Of a DNA stretch of 64,000 bases, positions 56,201 to 64,000 are shown piece by piece; position 1 is the first letter of the stretch; every line of letters begins with the position of its first letter. The notes under the pieces are model-generated. The model did no database searches. It saw only the letters and a program-made list of their open reading frames with translations, and was not told the origin of the DNA. Source of the DNA: Gimesia chilikensis (GTDB lineage: Bacteria > Planctomycetota > Planctomycetia > Planctomycetales > Planctomycetaceae); assembly GCF_008329715.1 (NCBI RefSeq), contig NZ_VTSR01000007.1:606846-670845 (forward strand), written 5' to 3'. The translations under genes and the position numbers were made by a program.

Positions 56201-56556
56201 TCGTCGCCGATCATAGCAAGCCAGTTGTCGCCCGCAACAATCCGGTAGGCTCCTGCGTTCAGTCCGTCAGTCGTGATTCCCCGCTTTTCTGCTTCTTTAC
56301 TCACCCCGATCAAAACTTTGACTGGCACCTTAGCCGTCGTCTCAGTGACGATTTCCAGTTTTGCTCCCGAAATCTTTTTCAGATAATTCTGAAGTTCCTG
56401 GGCAGCCAGACGCGTGCTGCGCTGAGCTGCAGGATCAATCACGATTTCTGCTTCCGCCCGCCCATCCCTGACCAGATACTGTTCCGCAGCAGTTCCCGTA
56501 TCCAGCACAAAAGTGAAACACCACAGAATGCCAGCCAGCAGAAGTGAAATCCGCAT
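53248..56556 (-). CDS. DUF4838 glycoside-hydrolase-like protein with CBM9-like and TPR regions
   Basis: About 1102 residues. Start ATG 56556 is preferred, with GGAG six bases upstream, over the GTG at 56571. A signal peptide is followed by a GH20-like accessory domain (RSTRLAAQELQNYLKKISGA), then the DUF4838 barrel (VSVMPPDGYTAICQCEHCAG, FENYPFTGRGFYLP, FLIYFTARMYWGG). A CBM9-like domain (IVIDGQLDDPLWQNC to FYRG, about 640-840) comes next. The last 260 residues are TPR-like helices. DUF4838 proteins are related to alpha-glucuronidase-type enzymes, but activity is untested. The stop is 11 bases from that of the sulfatase gene at 51908. Confidence 0.85.
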   Translation of the reverse strand: MRISLLLAGILWCFTFVLDTGTAAEQYLVRDGRAEAEIVIDPAAQRSTRLAAQELQNYLKKISGAKLEIVTETTAKVPVKVLIGVSKEAEKRGITTDGLNAGAYRIVAGDNWLAMIGDDTNFVPIEPWPRNHRDLASGKVQAAWNAITGEHWGYPHSQLYKHYTGSTGLFGTPNEQLVDKTGQVNVWGFDERGSFNAVCGYLRRLGVRWYLPGELGEVIPRQNTIPLPVIDEAVQPDFPLRTINFRLGVYGRDAAMWAMRLGVRQPYGRQAAHGLDHMTHNTETLENHPEWFALYGGKRDTQPGKRLNQLCYSNEELFQQTVRYVRAQFDHFDMDVVSVMPPDGYTAICQCEHCAGKDTPDRGYRGAFSDYVWEFVNRVAREVRKTHPDRKISNCAYGTYTLPPEKIDRLEPNVQVIIVGGRRPTSADREELRQLRDAWVKKTANPIIIFENYPFTGRGFYLPAFIPHVLGESINETKGISKGEDIWLTMDFGENAIGYNHFLIYFTARMYWGGKDQNVDDLFNEYCDLFYGPAAQEMRTFFLYCEEHWREMEKEAEKASCALELFSVAKAKVQSDSVYGRRMALIDNFLNGLRNKSVQLAQKRGPVPVLRLVGDSRGEIVIDGQLDDPLWQNCPTASTGSLRELQTGRLPVYGTSIKSRWVGRDLYFAIRCEEAPGEQPRSTTTKNEDQAIWFGDAIEILLSTESHSYYQLAINPAGALIDLDRGADKKDWFRWDSQAEVATQIKDGYWTAEVRIPVVQDENDPLHQVIGHRPTVSLPWHINVCRQRIRDNGAEYSAFAPTGTSGFHQPMKFAYFYRGLSHQFAADPSVTDYLITSKKAETLMRRRKYQSAQDLFLALAAEKPITDLQKSVALQQAAECARHLKLESQAESLTEKIPLETIAKTVRMQNLLAKRNYTELIQQFQSEDFHSWPFSQVGEAALARGMACLRMKQGKAAETDLTLALNYTPDPRIRSQILLLLGENREHNLTNEAGALKAYRQNYEGAERVGSADQFRSIEGAARILTKQGKYDDAFQALEKADIDQLKGFWRHEMQLAKGHTLAAAGKKQAAKQIYQSVLQDKTSSSGHRQRAEEQLKQLGAP

Positions 56557-56635
56557 TTTGAACTCCATCACTGTCTAAGGTGAAATCAGTTGTCAAACTG
56601 TAGCGAGCGTACTTTCAGCACCAGCCGGCAGCCGA

Positions 56636-58846
56636 TTACTGTTTGCCGTAAACCGGCGGCTTCCAATTCCTGGGCAGGCGTCCCTGGGGACGAACACCGT
56701 AAGCATCTGCGGGAATCGGATGATCCTCAGCCTGTTCTAAAGGCAGATCGTCTGGCAGATGCTTGATTTTGAAATCCTTGTATTGAATTTTCATCTTCGG
56801 TCCAACGTGTACCTGAACGGCCAGCACACCTTCCAGTGCCCGACCTTTGGGATCGAGGTCGATCAAGTCTGCAGTCTTATGACCGTCAATCCAGTGTTCA
56901 TGATGATTGCCACGCACCAGCACTCGGAAATCATGCCATTCATCGGGAGCGAATGTTTTGACGGGCATCTTACCAACCACCCAGGGCTGACCATCGGGTG
57001 CGACGATGACTTTCTCACCGGTGTGCGAGAGAATTCGACGTCCCTTCTCCTCATAGAGCATACCATTGTAATTCGGATTATTGGCCACCACATCACATTG
57101 ATAGCCGGTTACGATATCCAGTCCGAGATCGGGACGAGAGGTTCCCCGGTACTGAATCCCGCTGTTGCCCCCTTCTGTCACTTTCACTTTGACTCGTAAG
57201 TCAAAGTTACGAATTGTGGAATCTTTCCAGGTAATGAAACGATTCATCTTCAGAGAACCATCCGTCTTACCCGTCAGAGCCCCTGCTTCGACAGACCAGT
57301 ATTGTGGATCGCCGGTCCAGTGCCGGAGCGTTTTGCCGTCGAAGACACTGACAAAACCATCCTTGCCCGCGCGGGCACCAACGGCTGCAGAAGCGACCGG
57401 ATAGGGAACCGTGGAATCCCGAAATCCACCGCGCAGTGGATCTAAAGGGCCTCCCAGCTCTTTGACTCGCTCTGTCGTACGATCTCTGAGTGCCTGAAGC
57501 TGCTCTGCATACTTGGGATTTCCCACCAGATTGATCAGTTCATCTGGATCTGCCTCCAGATCATGTAGAAACTCGTAGTTATCGTGGTCAAAGTAGCGTA
57601 CATATTTCAGGTTTCCGTCACGAATCCCCTCGAAGGCCGGAATTCGATTGCGTACTGCGAAATGCTCATGAAATGTTTCAGTTCGCCAGTCTGCTGGTTT
57701 CGCTCCCTTCACGACGGGCTGGAGACTCTGTCCCTGGTAGCGTTTGGGGACATCCACGCCTGCCCAGTCCAGGAACGTTGCGGGCAGGTCAAGATTCAGC
57801 GCCAGTGCGTCAGTCACTTTGCCCTGTTCTTCTTTCGGAACACGGGGATCCATGACAATCAGTGGTACCTGCAGTGCATTCTCATAGTGTGACCACTTTC
57901 CGGCAAAACCGCGATTGGCCATGTAGTAGCCGTTATCAGCTGAATATACGATGATGGTATTTTCAGCGAGCCCGGCTTCTTCCAGTGCTTTCAGGAACCG
58001 CCCGATTGCTCCATCGATCCCACTGACCATGCGGTAGTAAGCCCGCATATTAGTTTGATACTTCTGAGGCGTATTCCAGCGCCAGAAATAACGTTCCCGG
58101 TTGATCGTGGTCTGCAGGAAATTCGGTTGTGCATTGAAGATTTCGGGATCCCGCAGACGAGGTGGCGCGATTTCAATGTCTTCATACATACCATCGACAG
58201 CACGCGGCCAGGGAAAGTGTCCAATTCCGGGACGTCGGTCACTGTCTTCTGCGTGACAGGCATTGAACCACAGGTTTAAGGCGAAGGGTTTCCCCTTGGG
58301 TTGCGATTTGACGAATTCGATCCCGCGATCAACGATTAATTCGGTCTCATGCCGCAGGCTGCCATCCGGTTGCTTCTTGTAGTAAGGATTGCGGCTGATC
58401 GCTTCGAACTCATCAAAGTGCGCTTCCCGCTTGAAATCTTTCGGCATCTTCGCATGCCATTTCCCATAGAAACCGGTTCGATACCCCTGCTCTCGTAGCA
58501 GATCTGTATACAGCGTCTGCACCGCGTCGGGTCGTGCCTGTTCCGGATTCGCGGGAGTTCCGTAACTGCGTCCCGTTAACCCGGTCAGAATTGTCGTCCG
58601 ACTGACCCAGCAGATTGCCTGGCTCACGTATGCTTTTTCAAAACGAGTGCCTCGTTTGGCAAGTTCATCAATGTTGGGTGTCTGGATCACCTGATTACCG
58701 TAACAGCCAACCGTGCTGGTGGTTTGATCATCGGCGAAGAAAAAGACAATGTTCGGTCGATCTGCTGCTTCCGATTTTCCCAGGGAGAGTAAAAGGAGAG
58801 CAGTCAGCAGGAGTAAACTTTTGAATTTCCCAATCATGAGGTTCAT
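56636..58846 (-). CDS. Sulfatase fused to a DUF1080 domain, non-canonical active-site motif
   Basis: A 736-residue exported protein. The sulfatase domain (about 29-470) has NIVFFFADDQTTSTVGCYGN, FYGKWHAKMP and VYSADNGYYM, but the formylglycine motif reads CWVSR at Cys79, with Val where CxPSR has Pro. The DUF1080 domain (about 500-695; VFDGKTLRHW, GNSGIQYRG) belongs to the 3-keto-disaccharide hydrolase/concanavalin-like family. The fusion suggests sulfate removal and sugar binding or cleavage in one protein. Gap to the DUF4838 gene is 79 bases on the same strand. Confidence 0.88.
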   Translation of the reverse strand: MNLMIGKFKSLLLLTALLLLSLGKSEAADRPNIVFFFADDQTTSTVGCYGNQVIQTPNIDELAKRGTRFEKAYVSQAICWVSRTTILTGLTGRSYGTPANPEQARPDAVQTLYTDLLREQGYRTGFYGKWHAKMPKDFKREAHFDEFEAISRNPYYKKQPDGSLRHETELIVDRGIEFVKSQPKGKPFALNLWFNACHAEDSDRRPGIGHFPWPRAVDGMYEDIEIAPPRLRDPEIFNAQPNFLQTTINRERYFWRWNTPQKYQTNMRAYYRMVSGIDGAIGRFLKALEEAGLAENTIIVYSADNGYYMANRGFAGKWSHYENALQVPLIVMDPRVPKEEQGKVTDALALNLDLPATFLDWAGVDVPKRYQGQSLQPVVKGAKPADWRTETFHEHFAVRNRIPAFEGIRDGNLKYVRYFDHDNYEFLHDLEADPDELINLVGNPKYAEQLQALRDRTTERVKELGGPLDPLRGGFRDSTVPYPVASAAVGARAGKDGFVSVFDGKTLRHWTGDPQYWSVEAGALTGKTDGSLKMNRFITWKDSTIRNFDLRVKVKVTEGGNSGIQYRGTSRPDLGLDIVTGYQCDVVANNPNYNGMLYEEKGRRILSHTGEKVIVAPDGQPWVVGKMPVKTFAPDEWHDFRVLVRGNHHEHWIDGHKTADLIDLDPKGRALEGVLAVQVHVGPKMKIQYKDFKIKHLPDDLPLEQAEDHPIPADAYGVRPQGRLPRNWKPPVYGKQ

Positions 58847-59077
58847 TTCCAGACTCGCGCCAGAGTCACAGGGAGCATGTGAGGTTTGTTCGTGTTGCAG
58901 ACAAACCGGGCTCAGTTTCAGAAATTATACGGGGAGATAATCTACCGGAATGAAATAAATGGTCCCCTTAGTTTAACCGGACGAGCAGGCAAAGGCGACA
59001 GTTGAGCAGGAATTTCCTGAGGGGACGTTACCTTCTTAAACAACGTTCACTATCTCTCAACCTCAGATACTCAGCCC

Positions 59078-60418
59078 TCAGTTTTCAGACAGGGAATTAC
59101 GGGGATTGATCAATGCCCAGCTCAAGGTTGCGCCCAGATAGATTCCAGCAAAGAGGTAAAGTACCAGATTCCACTCCGGTACCGGCATTGCTTTGATGTA
59201 AGTGAATAAGACGCCCACTGCGATGGGTGAGAGATAGCCCCCCACAACGCCTGCCATATTCACAATCGCGATAATGACCGATGTATGCCTGCCTCCCAGA
59301 TCCATAGACGTCACCCAGATCGCGGGATTCCCCATGCCGGAGAGAAACGTTCCGCAGGAAATCAGGTAAACGGCATCTTCAGCAGGGACCTGACTGGCCA
59401 GAAGAATACAGACTGCACAGATCAGCGAGGACCCGGCGCTGAGCAGCGAACGGCTGAAGTATTTGTTGCCCGTCCATTGATAAATCAGATCGATCAGACG
59501 CCCTCCCGCCAGGGTCCCCAACACGATACTTGTCAGCGGCAGCATCGCCAACAGTCCTGCTTTCTGCACAGATGCGCCACTGGACTGCTGCAGGTAAGCG
59601 GGGAACCAGGTAATGAAAAATGCGTATCCAAACGCCCGGAATATGGACTGCAGACAGAACAGCCAGAGACTCGCATTCGAGACCATTCGTATGAATAACT
59701 GACGAATCGGCGTTGAGCTTGTTGCCTTATTTTCTGAGACGGCATTCCTGTCAGCTCCATTAATCAGTTCCACTTCAGCATGATTCGTTTTCGGGTGGTC
59801 CTGCGGACGATCACGGAATAAGAGGAAAAAGAGTAACATCCAGCAGACAGAGAACAGGCTGAACAATACCAGGGGCAGACGCCAGCCCAACGGGTCAACC
59901 AATGCAGCAGTCACCCCTGTGGCGATGATACTCCCCACGGACATGAAACTGCCCATCAGAGAACTGGCTGTGCCGCGTTTCGCTTCGGGAATCCAGTTCT
60001 TAATCACTTGTGCCGAACAGGGAACCATACCGGCCTGTGCCAGTCCCAGCAACAGACGTGAAAACCAGATCAGTCCGAATGAAGCTGCCAGGGCCGTTAA
60101 CAGATTCGCAATGCCTGCTGTCAGCTGGAGTAAAGGTAACGCCAGCCGATTCCCCAGTTTCTGTCCCAGTATGCCGCCCGGAATCTGAAACAGGAAATAA
60201 CCGGCATAAAAAGCAGCCAGCACGCGTCCCATCTGCAGATCATCCAGACTGAGATCCTGCTGAATCGTAGTCGCCAGAGGAGCCAGTCCTGCGCGTGGCA
60301 GATAGGCCAGTAGAAAACCACTGCTTAAACCAGCCAGTACCAGATAACGCACCCGTGTCGGTTTGGAATCATTCAGGGAGAGGCTGTCTGCTGGAGAATC
60401 CATCAGTGGTATATTCAC
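59078..60418 (-). CDS. MFS transporter, ACS (anion:cation symporter) type
   Basis: A 446-residue transporter with about 12 membrane segments. The start is GTG 60418 with GGAG five bases upstream; an ATG five codons on is possible. Features are AAFYAGYFLFQIPGGILGQKLG in the first half and RLLLGLAQAGMVPCSAQVIKNW near residue 130, the ACS-like motif between helices 4 and 5. A charged cytoplasmic loop joins the halves. Such transporters import hexuronates and other organic anions. Its place among sulfatases suggests uptake of uronic or sulfated-sugar products; this is inference. Confidence 0.82.
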   Translation of the reverse strand: MNIPLMDSPADSLSLNDSKPTRVRYLVLAGLSSGFLLAYLPRAGLAPLATTIQQDLSLDDLQMGRVLAAFYAGYFLFQIPGGILGQKLGNRLALPLLQLTAGIANLLTALAASFGLIWFSRLLLGLAQAGMVPCSAQVIKNWIPEAKRGTASSLMGSFMSVGSIIATGVTAALVDPLGWRLPLVLFSLFSVCWMLLFFLLFRDRPQDHPKTNHAEVELINGADRNAVSENKATSSTPIRQLFIRMVSNASLWLFCLQSIFRAFGYAFFITWFPAYLQQSSGASVQKAGLLAMLPLTSIVLGTLAGGRLIDLIYQWTGNKYFSRSLLSAGSSLICAVCILLASQVPAEDAVYLISCGTFLSGMGNPAIWVTSMDLGGRHTSVIIAIVNMAGVVGGYLSPIAVGVLFTYIKAMPVPEWNLVLYLFAGIYLGATLSWALINPRNSLSEN

Positions 60419-60664
60419 TCCACTCCAGAGGCTGAGTATTTCTTCCCGTAGCCTCTGTTATCAGTACCAAATCAGGGTGAGCGCAATTCATGCCTCTTCA
60501 TGATGGCACAAGTGGGTTCGAGAAAGCAATTAAAAAACCTTCTTATCAAAAAGCCCGTTGTCAGTTTTCCTTCTCCAGATACGTGAACTGCCAGACAAAA
60601 TCCGCTACTATGAATTCCAACCACATAGACTTGCTTCAGCGTTCCTTATTCAAGAGCAATTATT

Positions 60665-62431
60665 ATGAAACCAATTCTCACACTCGGTCTGCTGGTCTGC
60701 CTGCTGACCGGTAACCTTCTGGCCAACGTTCAGAAACATCCCAATATTGTTGTCTTCCTGGCAGATGACCAGGGCTGGGGAGATGTCAGTCATAATGGCA
60801 ACACGAATCTGCATACTCCGAATATTGATTCGCTCGTCAAAGAGGGTGTGCGGTTTAACCACTTTTATGTAGGCGCGGTCTGTGCTCCCACACGAGCCGC
60901 CTTTCTCACCGGACGTTACCACGCCCGCACCGGAACGACTGGGGTGTCCAAAGGGGAAGAACGCTTCAATTCCGATGAATTTACGGTGGCCCAGGCATTC
61001 AAAGCAGCCGGCTATGCGACCGGCGCTTTTGGGAAATGGCATAACGGCACTCAATATCCAAATCATCCCAATGCCAAAGGCTTTGATGAGTACTACGGCT
61101 TCACTTCAGGACACTGGGGACACTACTTCAGCCCCATGCTCGATCATAATGGCACGTTTGTGAAAGGTGAGGGATACATTACCGATGATCTCACCAGCAA
61201 AGCGATTGCGTTCATTGATCAGCAGGTAAAACGCGACAAACCGTTCTTTACCTATCTGCCTTACTGCACACCTCACTCCCCCATGCAGGTCCCTGACGAA
61301 TACTGGGATCGTTTTTCAGATAAAAAGCTGAAAATGCACCATCGCGATCCCGAGAAAGAACAGTCAGATCATCTCCGTGCCGCGCTGGCCATGTGTGAAA
61401 ACGTGGACTGGAATGTCGGACGCGTGTTGAAGAAACTGAATCAACTCGGAATCGAAGATGAGACCATTGTGCTCTACTTCTCCGATAATGGCCCCAACGG
61501 TTTTCGCTGGAACGGGGACATGAAAGGTAAGAAAGGTTCACTGGATGAAGGCGGTGTGCGCTCTCCGTTTGTGATCCGCTGGACCGGACATATCCCCGCA
61601 GGACGTCAGGTGGACCAGGTCGCGGGTGCGATTGATCTCCTGCCAACCTTGACCGATCTGGCTGGGATTGAACGTCCCGAACCAAAACCGATTGACGGCG
61701 TGAGCCTGAAACCGTTGATCATGGGGGACGCCAGTTCCTGGCCGAACCGGATGATCTTCTCCAGCCTGCGTCAGCGAGTCAGCGTCCGTACCGATCAGTA
61801 TCGGCTCTCTGAGAAAGGACAGCTCTATGACATGACGCAGGATCCCGGTCAGCGGAAAGACATCGCCGGTGAACGGCCTGAAGTCACTCAGAAGCTTGAA
61901 CAGGCTGTCAAAGACTGGAAAAGTTCAGTCTGGCCCCACGGCTATCCCAAAGAAAGCCGCCCTTTTCTGATTGGTTACGGCGGCGCGAAATCAACTCAAT
62001 TGCCCGCTCGCGACGCCATTTCTCACGGTGAGATTAAACGTTCGTCCCGGCATCCCAACTGCAGCTTCTTCTATAACTGGACCAGCCCACAGGACAGCAT
62101 CACCTGGGATGCAGAAGTGGATCAGGCAGGCACCTACGAGGCAATAATCTATTATACCTGCCCGGCAGATGATGTCGGTTCGACCGTCGAACTGAACTTC
62201 AAAGACAGTCGCCTGACAGGCAAGATTACTGAAGCGCACGATCCTCCTCTCGTTGGTGCAGAACAGGACCGGGCGCAACGTTCAGAGTCCCTGGTCAAGG
62301 ATTTTCAGCCACTGGTCCTGGGGAACATCCAGCTTCCCAAAGGGACTGGTGAGTTGACCCTGCGGGCGATTGAGATCCCCGGCAAGCAGGTGATGGACTT
62401 TCGTCTGCTGATTCTAAACCGCATCGATTAA
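60665..62431 (+). CDS. Sulfatase with C-terminal beta-sandwich domain
   Basis: A 588-residue exported sulfatase. The signal peptide ends near LLANVQ. The motifs are NIVVFLADDQGWGDVSHNGN, CAPTR (Cys73, fitting CxPxR) with AAFLTGRYHARTG, FGKWHNG and YFSDNGPNG. After residue 430 a beta-rich region (DSITWDAEVDQAGTYEAIIYY, GSTVELNFKDSRLTG) resembles CBM6/CBM35-type carbohydrate-binding modules. The DUF1080 gene follows after 146 bases. Confidence 0.9.
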   Translation: MKPILTLGLLVCLLTGNLLANVQKHPNIVVFLADDQGWGDVSHNGNTNLHTPNIDSLVKEGVRFNHFYVGAVCAPTRAAFLTGRYHARTGTTGVSKGEERFNSDEFTVAQAFKAAGYATGAFGKWHNGTQYPNHPNAKGFDEYYGFTSGHWGHYFSPMLDHNGTFVKGEGYITDDLTSKAIAFIDQQVKRDKPFFTYLPYCTPHSPMQVPDEYWDRFSDKKLKMHHRDPEKEQSDHLRAALAMCENVDWNVGRVLKKLNQLGIEDETIVLYFSDNGPNGFRWNGDMKGKKGSLDEGGVRSPFVIRWTGHIPAGRQVDQVAGAIDLLPTLTDLAGIERPEPKPIDGVSLKPLIMGDASSWPNRMIFSSLRQRVSVRTDQYRLSEKGQLYDMTQDPGQRKDIAGERPEVTQKLEQAVKDWKSSVWPHGYPKESRPFLIGYGGAKSTQLPARDAISHGEIKRSSRHPNCSFFYNWTSPQDSITWDAEVDQAGTYEAIIYYTCPADDVGSTVELNFKDSRLTGKITEAHDPPLVGAEQDRAQRSESLVKDFQPLVLGNIQLPKGTGELTLRAIEIPGKQVMDFRLLILNRID

Positions 62432-62577
62432 CAGCGTCTGATCTATCGACGCCGATTGACGCGGACGCGGAAGGAAACTCTGTTTTATGACTGGTATCCT
62501 CCCGTTCTCCCAGTCATAATGCTGCCTGACAACCGTTTTCTGGCAATTTTTAAAACACTTAACCTGATGGATAAACT

Positions 62578-63279
62578 ATGAAAGTTCAACTGACACTCTC
62601 TGCGTTTTGCCTCGCACTCCTGATGAATATCACCTCCTATGCTGAAGACAAGGGCTTCAAACCACTGTTTGATGGTAAAACTCTTGACGGCTGGGTCCAA
62701 AAAGGTGGAACGGCCAAATATGAAGTCGTCAATGGCACGATCGTCGGTACTTCGGTCCCTAAAACCCCTAACAGTTTTCTATGTACCGACAGAAATTATG
62801 GCGACTTTGAACTCGAAGTCGATTTCAAAGTGGATCCGCTGCTGAACTCGGGAATCCAGATTCGTAGTAACGTTCATGACGATGACCGAACTATCGTCTA
62901 CAAAGGTGATGATGGTAAAGAACTGAAGAAAAAAATCCCCGCTGGTCGTGTACACGGCTACCAGGTAGAAATCGATCCCTCCGATCGCGCCTGGTCAGGT
63001 GGAATTTATGATGAAGCTCGTCGCGGTTGGCTAAACAACCTGGCTGATAATAAGGCTGCTCAGAAAGCCTTCAAGCAGAATGAGTGGAATCACTACCGCA
63101 TCGTCTGCAAAGGTGATTCCATCAAGACCTGGATCAACGGTGTCCCTGCTGCAGATCTCAAAGATGGTCTCACTTCTGAAGGCTTTATCGCTCTGCAGGT
63201 ACATGGTGTTGGCAACCATCCTGAAAAAGTTGGCAAACAGGTCAGCTGGCGAAACATCAAAATCAAAGAACTGAAATAG
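62578..63279 (+). CDS. DUF1080 protein (3-keto-disaccharide hydrolase family)
   Basis: A 233-residue exported protein with a signal peptide ([20 protein letters not shown]). The DUF1080 core has [42 protein letters not shown] and [19 protein letters not shown]. The family has a concanavalin-like fold, and some members hydrolyse 3-keto-glycosides. The DUF1080 domain fused to the sulfatase at 56636 is a paralogue. A terminator follows. Confidence 0.92.
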   Translation: MKVQLTLSAFCLALLMNITSYAEDKGFKPLFDGKTLDGWVQKGGTAKYEVVNGTIVGTSVPKTPNSFLCTDRNYGDFELEVDFKVDPLLNSGIQIRSNVHDDDRTIVYKGDDGKELKKKIPAGRVHGYQVEIDPSDRAWSGGIYDEARRGWLNNLADNKAAQKAFKQNEWNHYRIVCKGDSIKTWINGVPAADLKDGLTSEGFIALQVHGVGNHPEKVGKQVSWRNIKIKELK

Positions 63280-63304
63280 TTCATAAGAACAATTGATATT
63301 TCAG

Positions 63305-63340
63305 AACAGCCATCTGGGTTCGAACTCAGGTGGCTGTTTT
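63305..63340 (+). terminator. Rho-independent terminator after the DUF1080 gene
   Basis: AACAGCCA pairs with TGGCTGTT, with inner CTG/CAG and GTTC/GAAC pairs, followed by TT. Confidence 0.7.
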
Positions 63341-63410
63341 AGTGTACCCAGTCAAAGATAGTACCTCTGTTTACGACATCTTCTATCAGACTTTACTCCC
63401 AATAAAAATA

Positions 63411-63438
63411 GCCCCCGGAAACCTGAGTTTCCGGGGGC
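63411..63438 (-). terminator. Rho-independent terminator for the minus-strand end gene
   Basis: GCCCCCGGAAAC pairs with GTTTCCGGGGGC around four bases. On the minus strand it is followed by TATTTTTATT, the textbook form. Confidence 0.9.
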
Positions 63439-63471
63439 CTGTCGGGACTGTTTGTCACTGGACTGGTTTAA

Positions 63472-64000
63472 TTAGTCCAGGAGCGGGTTGTCTCCGCCGG
63501 CGATACCGCTGAAGAAGTCGTCGAGATCGTCTGCACTCGGCAGGCGACGTTCGGAGACGTCCAGCGACTCGCTCATCAGGGTACCGTCTGAGTCCAGGTC
63601 TTCCAGACCCAGTGTGTGACCCAGTTCGTGCATTACGACTGTCAGCAGATCCATCTGACCGAAGGCGTCGCTACCGGAACCGGCCAGCAGGCTGCCATCC
63701 AGCAGTGTGAACTCGCTGCTGTCCAGCGGCGTTCCATCCACGAACCAGCCGTAACCGGCGGCGTTGACGTCGATCAGAACCGTTGTTCCCGCAGCACCAC
63801 CGAGCATTGCATCCGGCAGGTCGGTCAGTACGAAGTTCACCGAACCCAGCAGTTCCAGCTGCGCGTCGCTTAGACCCAGCGTTTCCCAGTAACTCAGAGC
63901 CGCATCCACGACCGAGTCCAGGTCAGACTGGGTGATCGACGGAGCCGCAGTGCTGCTCACACCGGCGGCCGCCATCAGCGGTCCGACCCGCTGGATACGG
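63472..64000 (-). CDS. C-terminus of a large secreted protein with a metzincin zinc site
   Basis: The frame is open to the right edge, so the internal ATG at 63975 is probably not the start; the residues before it read RIQRVGPL. The visible 175 residues contain HELGHTLGLED, matching the HExxHxxGxxH/D zinc-binding helix of metzincins (matrixin-like), with Met in the following TLMSES as a possible Met-turn. It ends DDLDDFFSGIAGGDNPLLD. Ala, Gly, Leu and Asp dominate, and base composition is richer in G and C than in its neighbours. Large planctomycete surface proteins often end with such a module. Confidence 0.75.
   Translation of the reverse strand, partial: RIQRVGPLMAAAGVSSTAAPSITQSDLDSVVDAALSYWETLGLSDAQLELLGSVNFVLTDLPDAMLGGAAGTTVLIDVNAAGYGWFVDGTPLDSSEFTLLDGSLLAGSGSDAFGQMDLLTVVMHELGHTLGLEDLDSDGTLMSESLDVSERRLPSADDLDDFFSGIAGGDNPLLD

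Noticed and set aside
1..64000. Prophage, insertion sequence or CRISPR array
   Set aside because: No transposase, integrase, phage structural or Cas-like protein and no regularly spaced repeat was seen. The tRNA-Pro has no neighbouring integrase or duplicated 3' end.

Overview
The window reads as a chromosomal segment of a planctomycete, most likely from the Gimesia/Planctomycetales group. This is inferred from the gene families: DUF1559 prepilin-like protein, DUF1501 and DUF1549/DUF1553 pair, LEPR-RxLL-like N-terminal signal, Tat-exported Gfo/Idh/MocA oxidoreductase, DUF1080 proteins and many sulfatases. No phage, insertion sequence, CRISPR array or rRNA is visible. One tRNA gene is present (Pro, anticodon CGG).

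Layout. (1) 1-3299, minus strand: a translation and export operon ffh-rpsP-trmD-rplS-yraN, with no rimM between rpsP and trmD. (2) 3926-12718, plus strand: leuC-leuD, an ApbE-like flavinyltransferase, a DoxX-like membrane protein paired with a Tat-exported Gfo/Idh oxidoreductase, an MFS transporter and a DUF1573 protein. (3) 12877-18679: a one-TM protein with a FecR-like domain, a TPR lipoprotein, tRNA-Pro with its own promoter and terminator, a siderophore-interacting flavoprotein and a methyltransferase-like protein. (4) 18910-25414: an operon for a 7-TM protein, a MotA/TolQ/ExbB-type channel protein, a DUF2149 protein and a 1479-residue CobN-like chelatase anchored in the membrane at both ends. 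This matches the HmuT-U-V-S set of Bacteroidetes haem-uptake operons. (5) 25499-35382: a second long operon with a DUF1559 pseudopilin, small lipoproteins, DUF58, a transglutaminase-like protein lacking its catalytic Cys, MoxR, a COG0701 permease and a COG0523 metal-chaperone GTPase. Operons 4 and 5 are preceded by closely similar TGCAA/TTGCA operator-like sites, so I propose they form one metal-responsive regulon. (6) 35413-46720: an animal-type haem peroxidase, a CehA/McbA-like PHP metallohydrolase, a two-domain esterase, and a DUF1549/1553-DUF1501-WD40 operon. (7) 46920-63279: a sulfoglycan-degradation island with four sulfatase genes (five sulfatase domains, one gene a tandem fusion and one fused to DUF1080), an esterase, a DUF4838/CBM9-like/TPR protein, an ACS-type MFS transporter and a DUF1080 protein. 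(8) 63472-64000: the C-terminus of a secreted protein with a metzincin-type zinc site that runs off the right edge.

How it fits together. The left third is housekeeping. The centre appears devoted to metal acquisition, probably extracytoplasmic porphyrin demetallation plus a metal-stress response. The right half strips sulfate, esters and sugars from complex polysaccharides and imports the products. Functions are assigned by recognising motifs and families in the translations; no database search was run.
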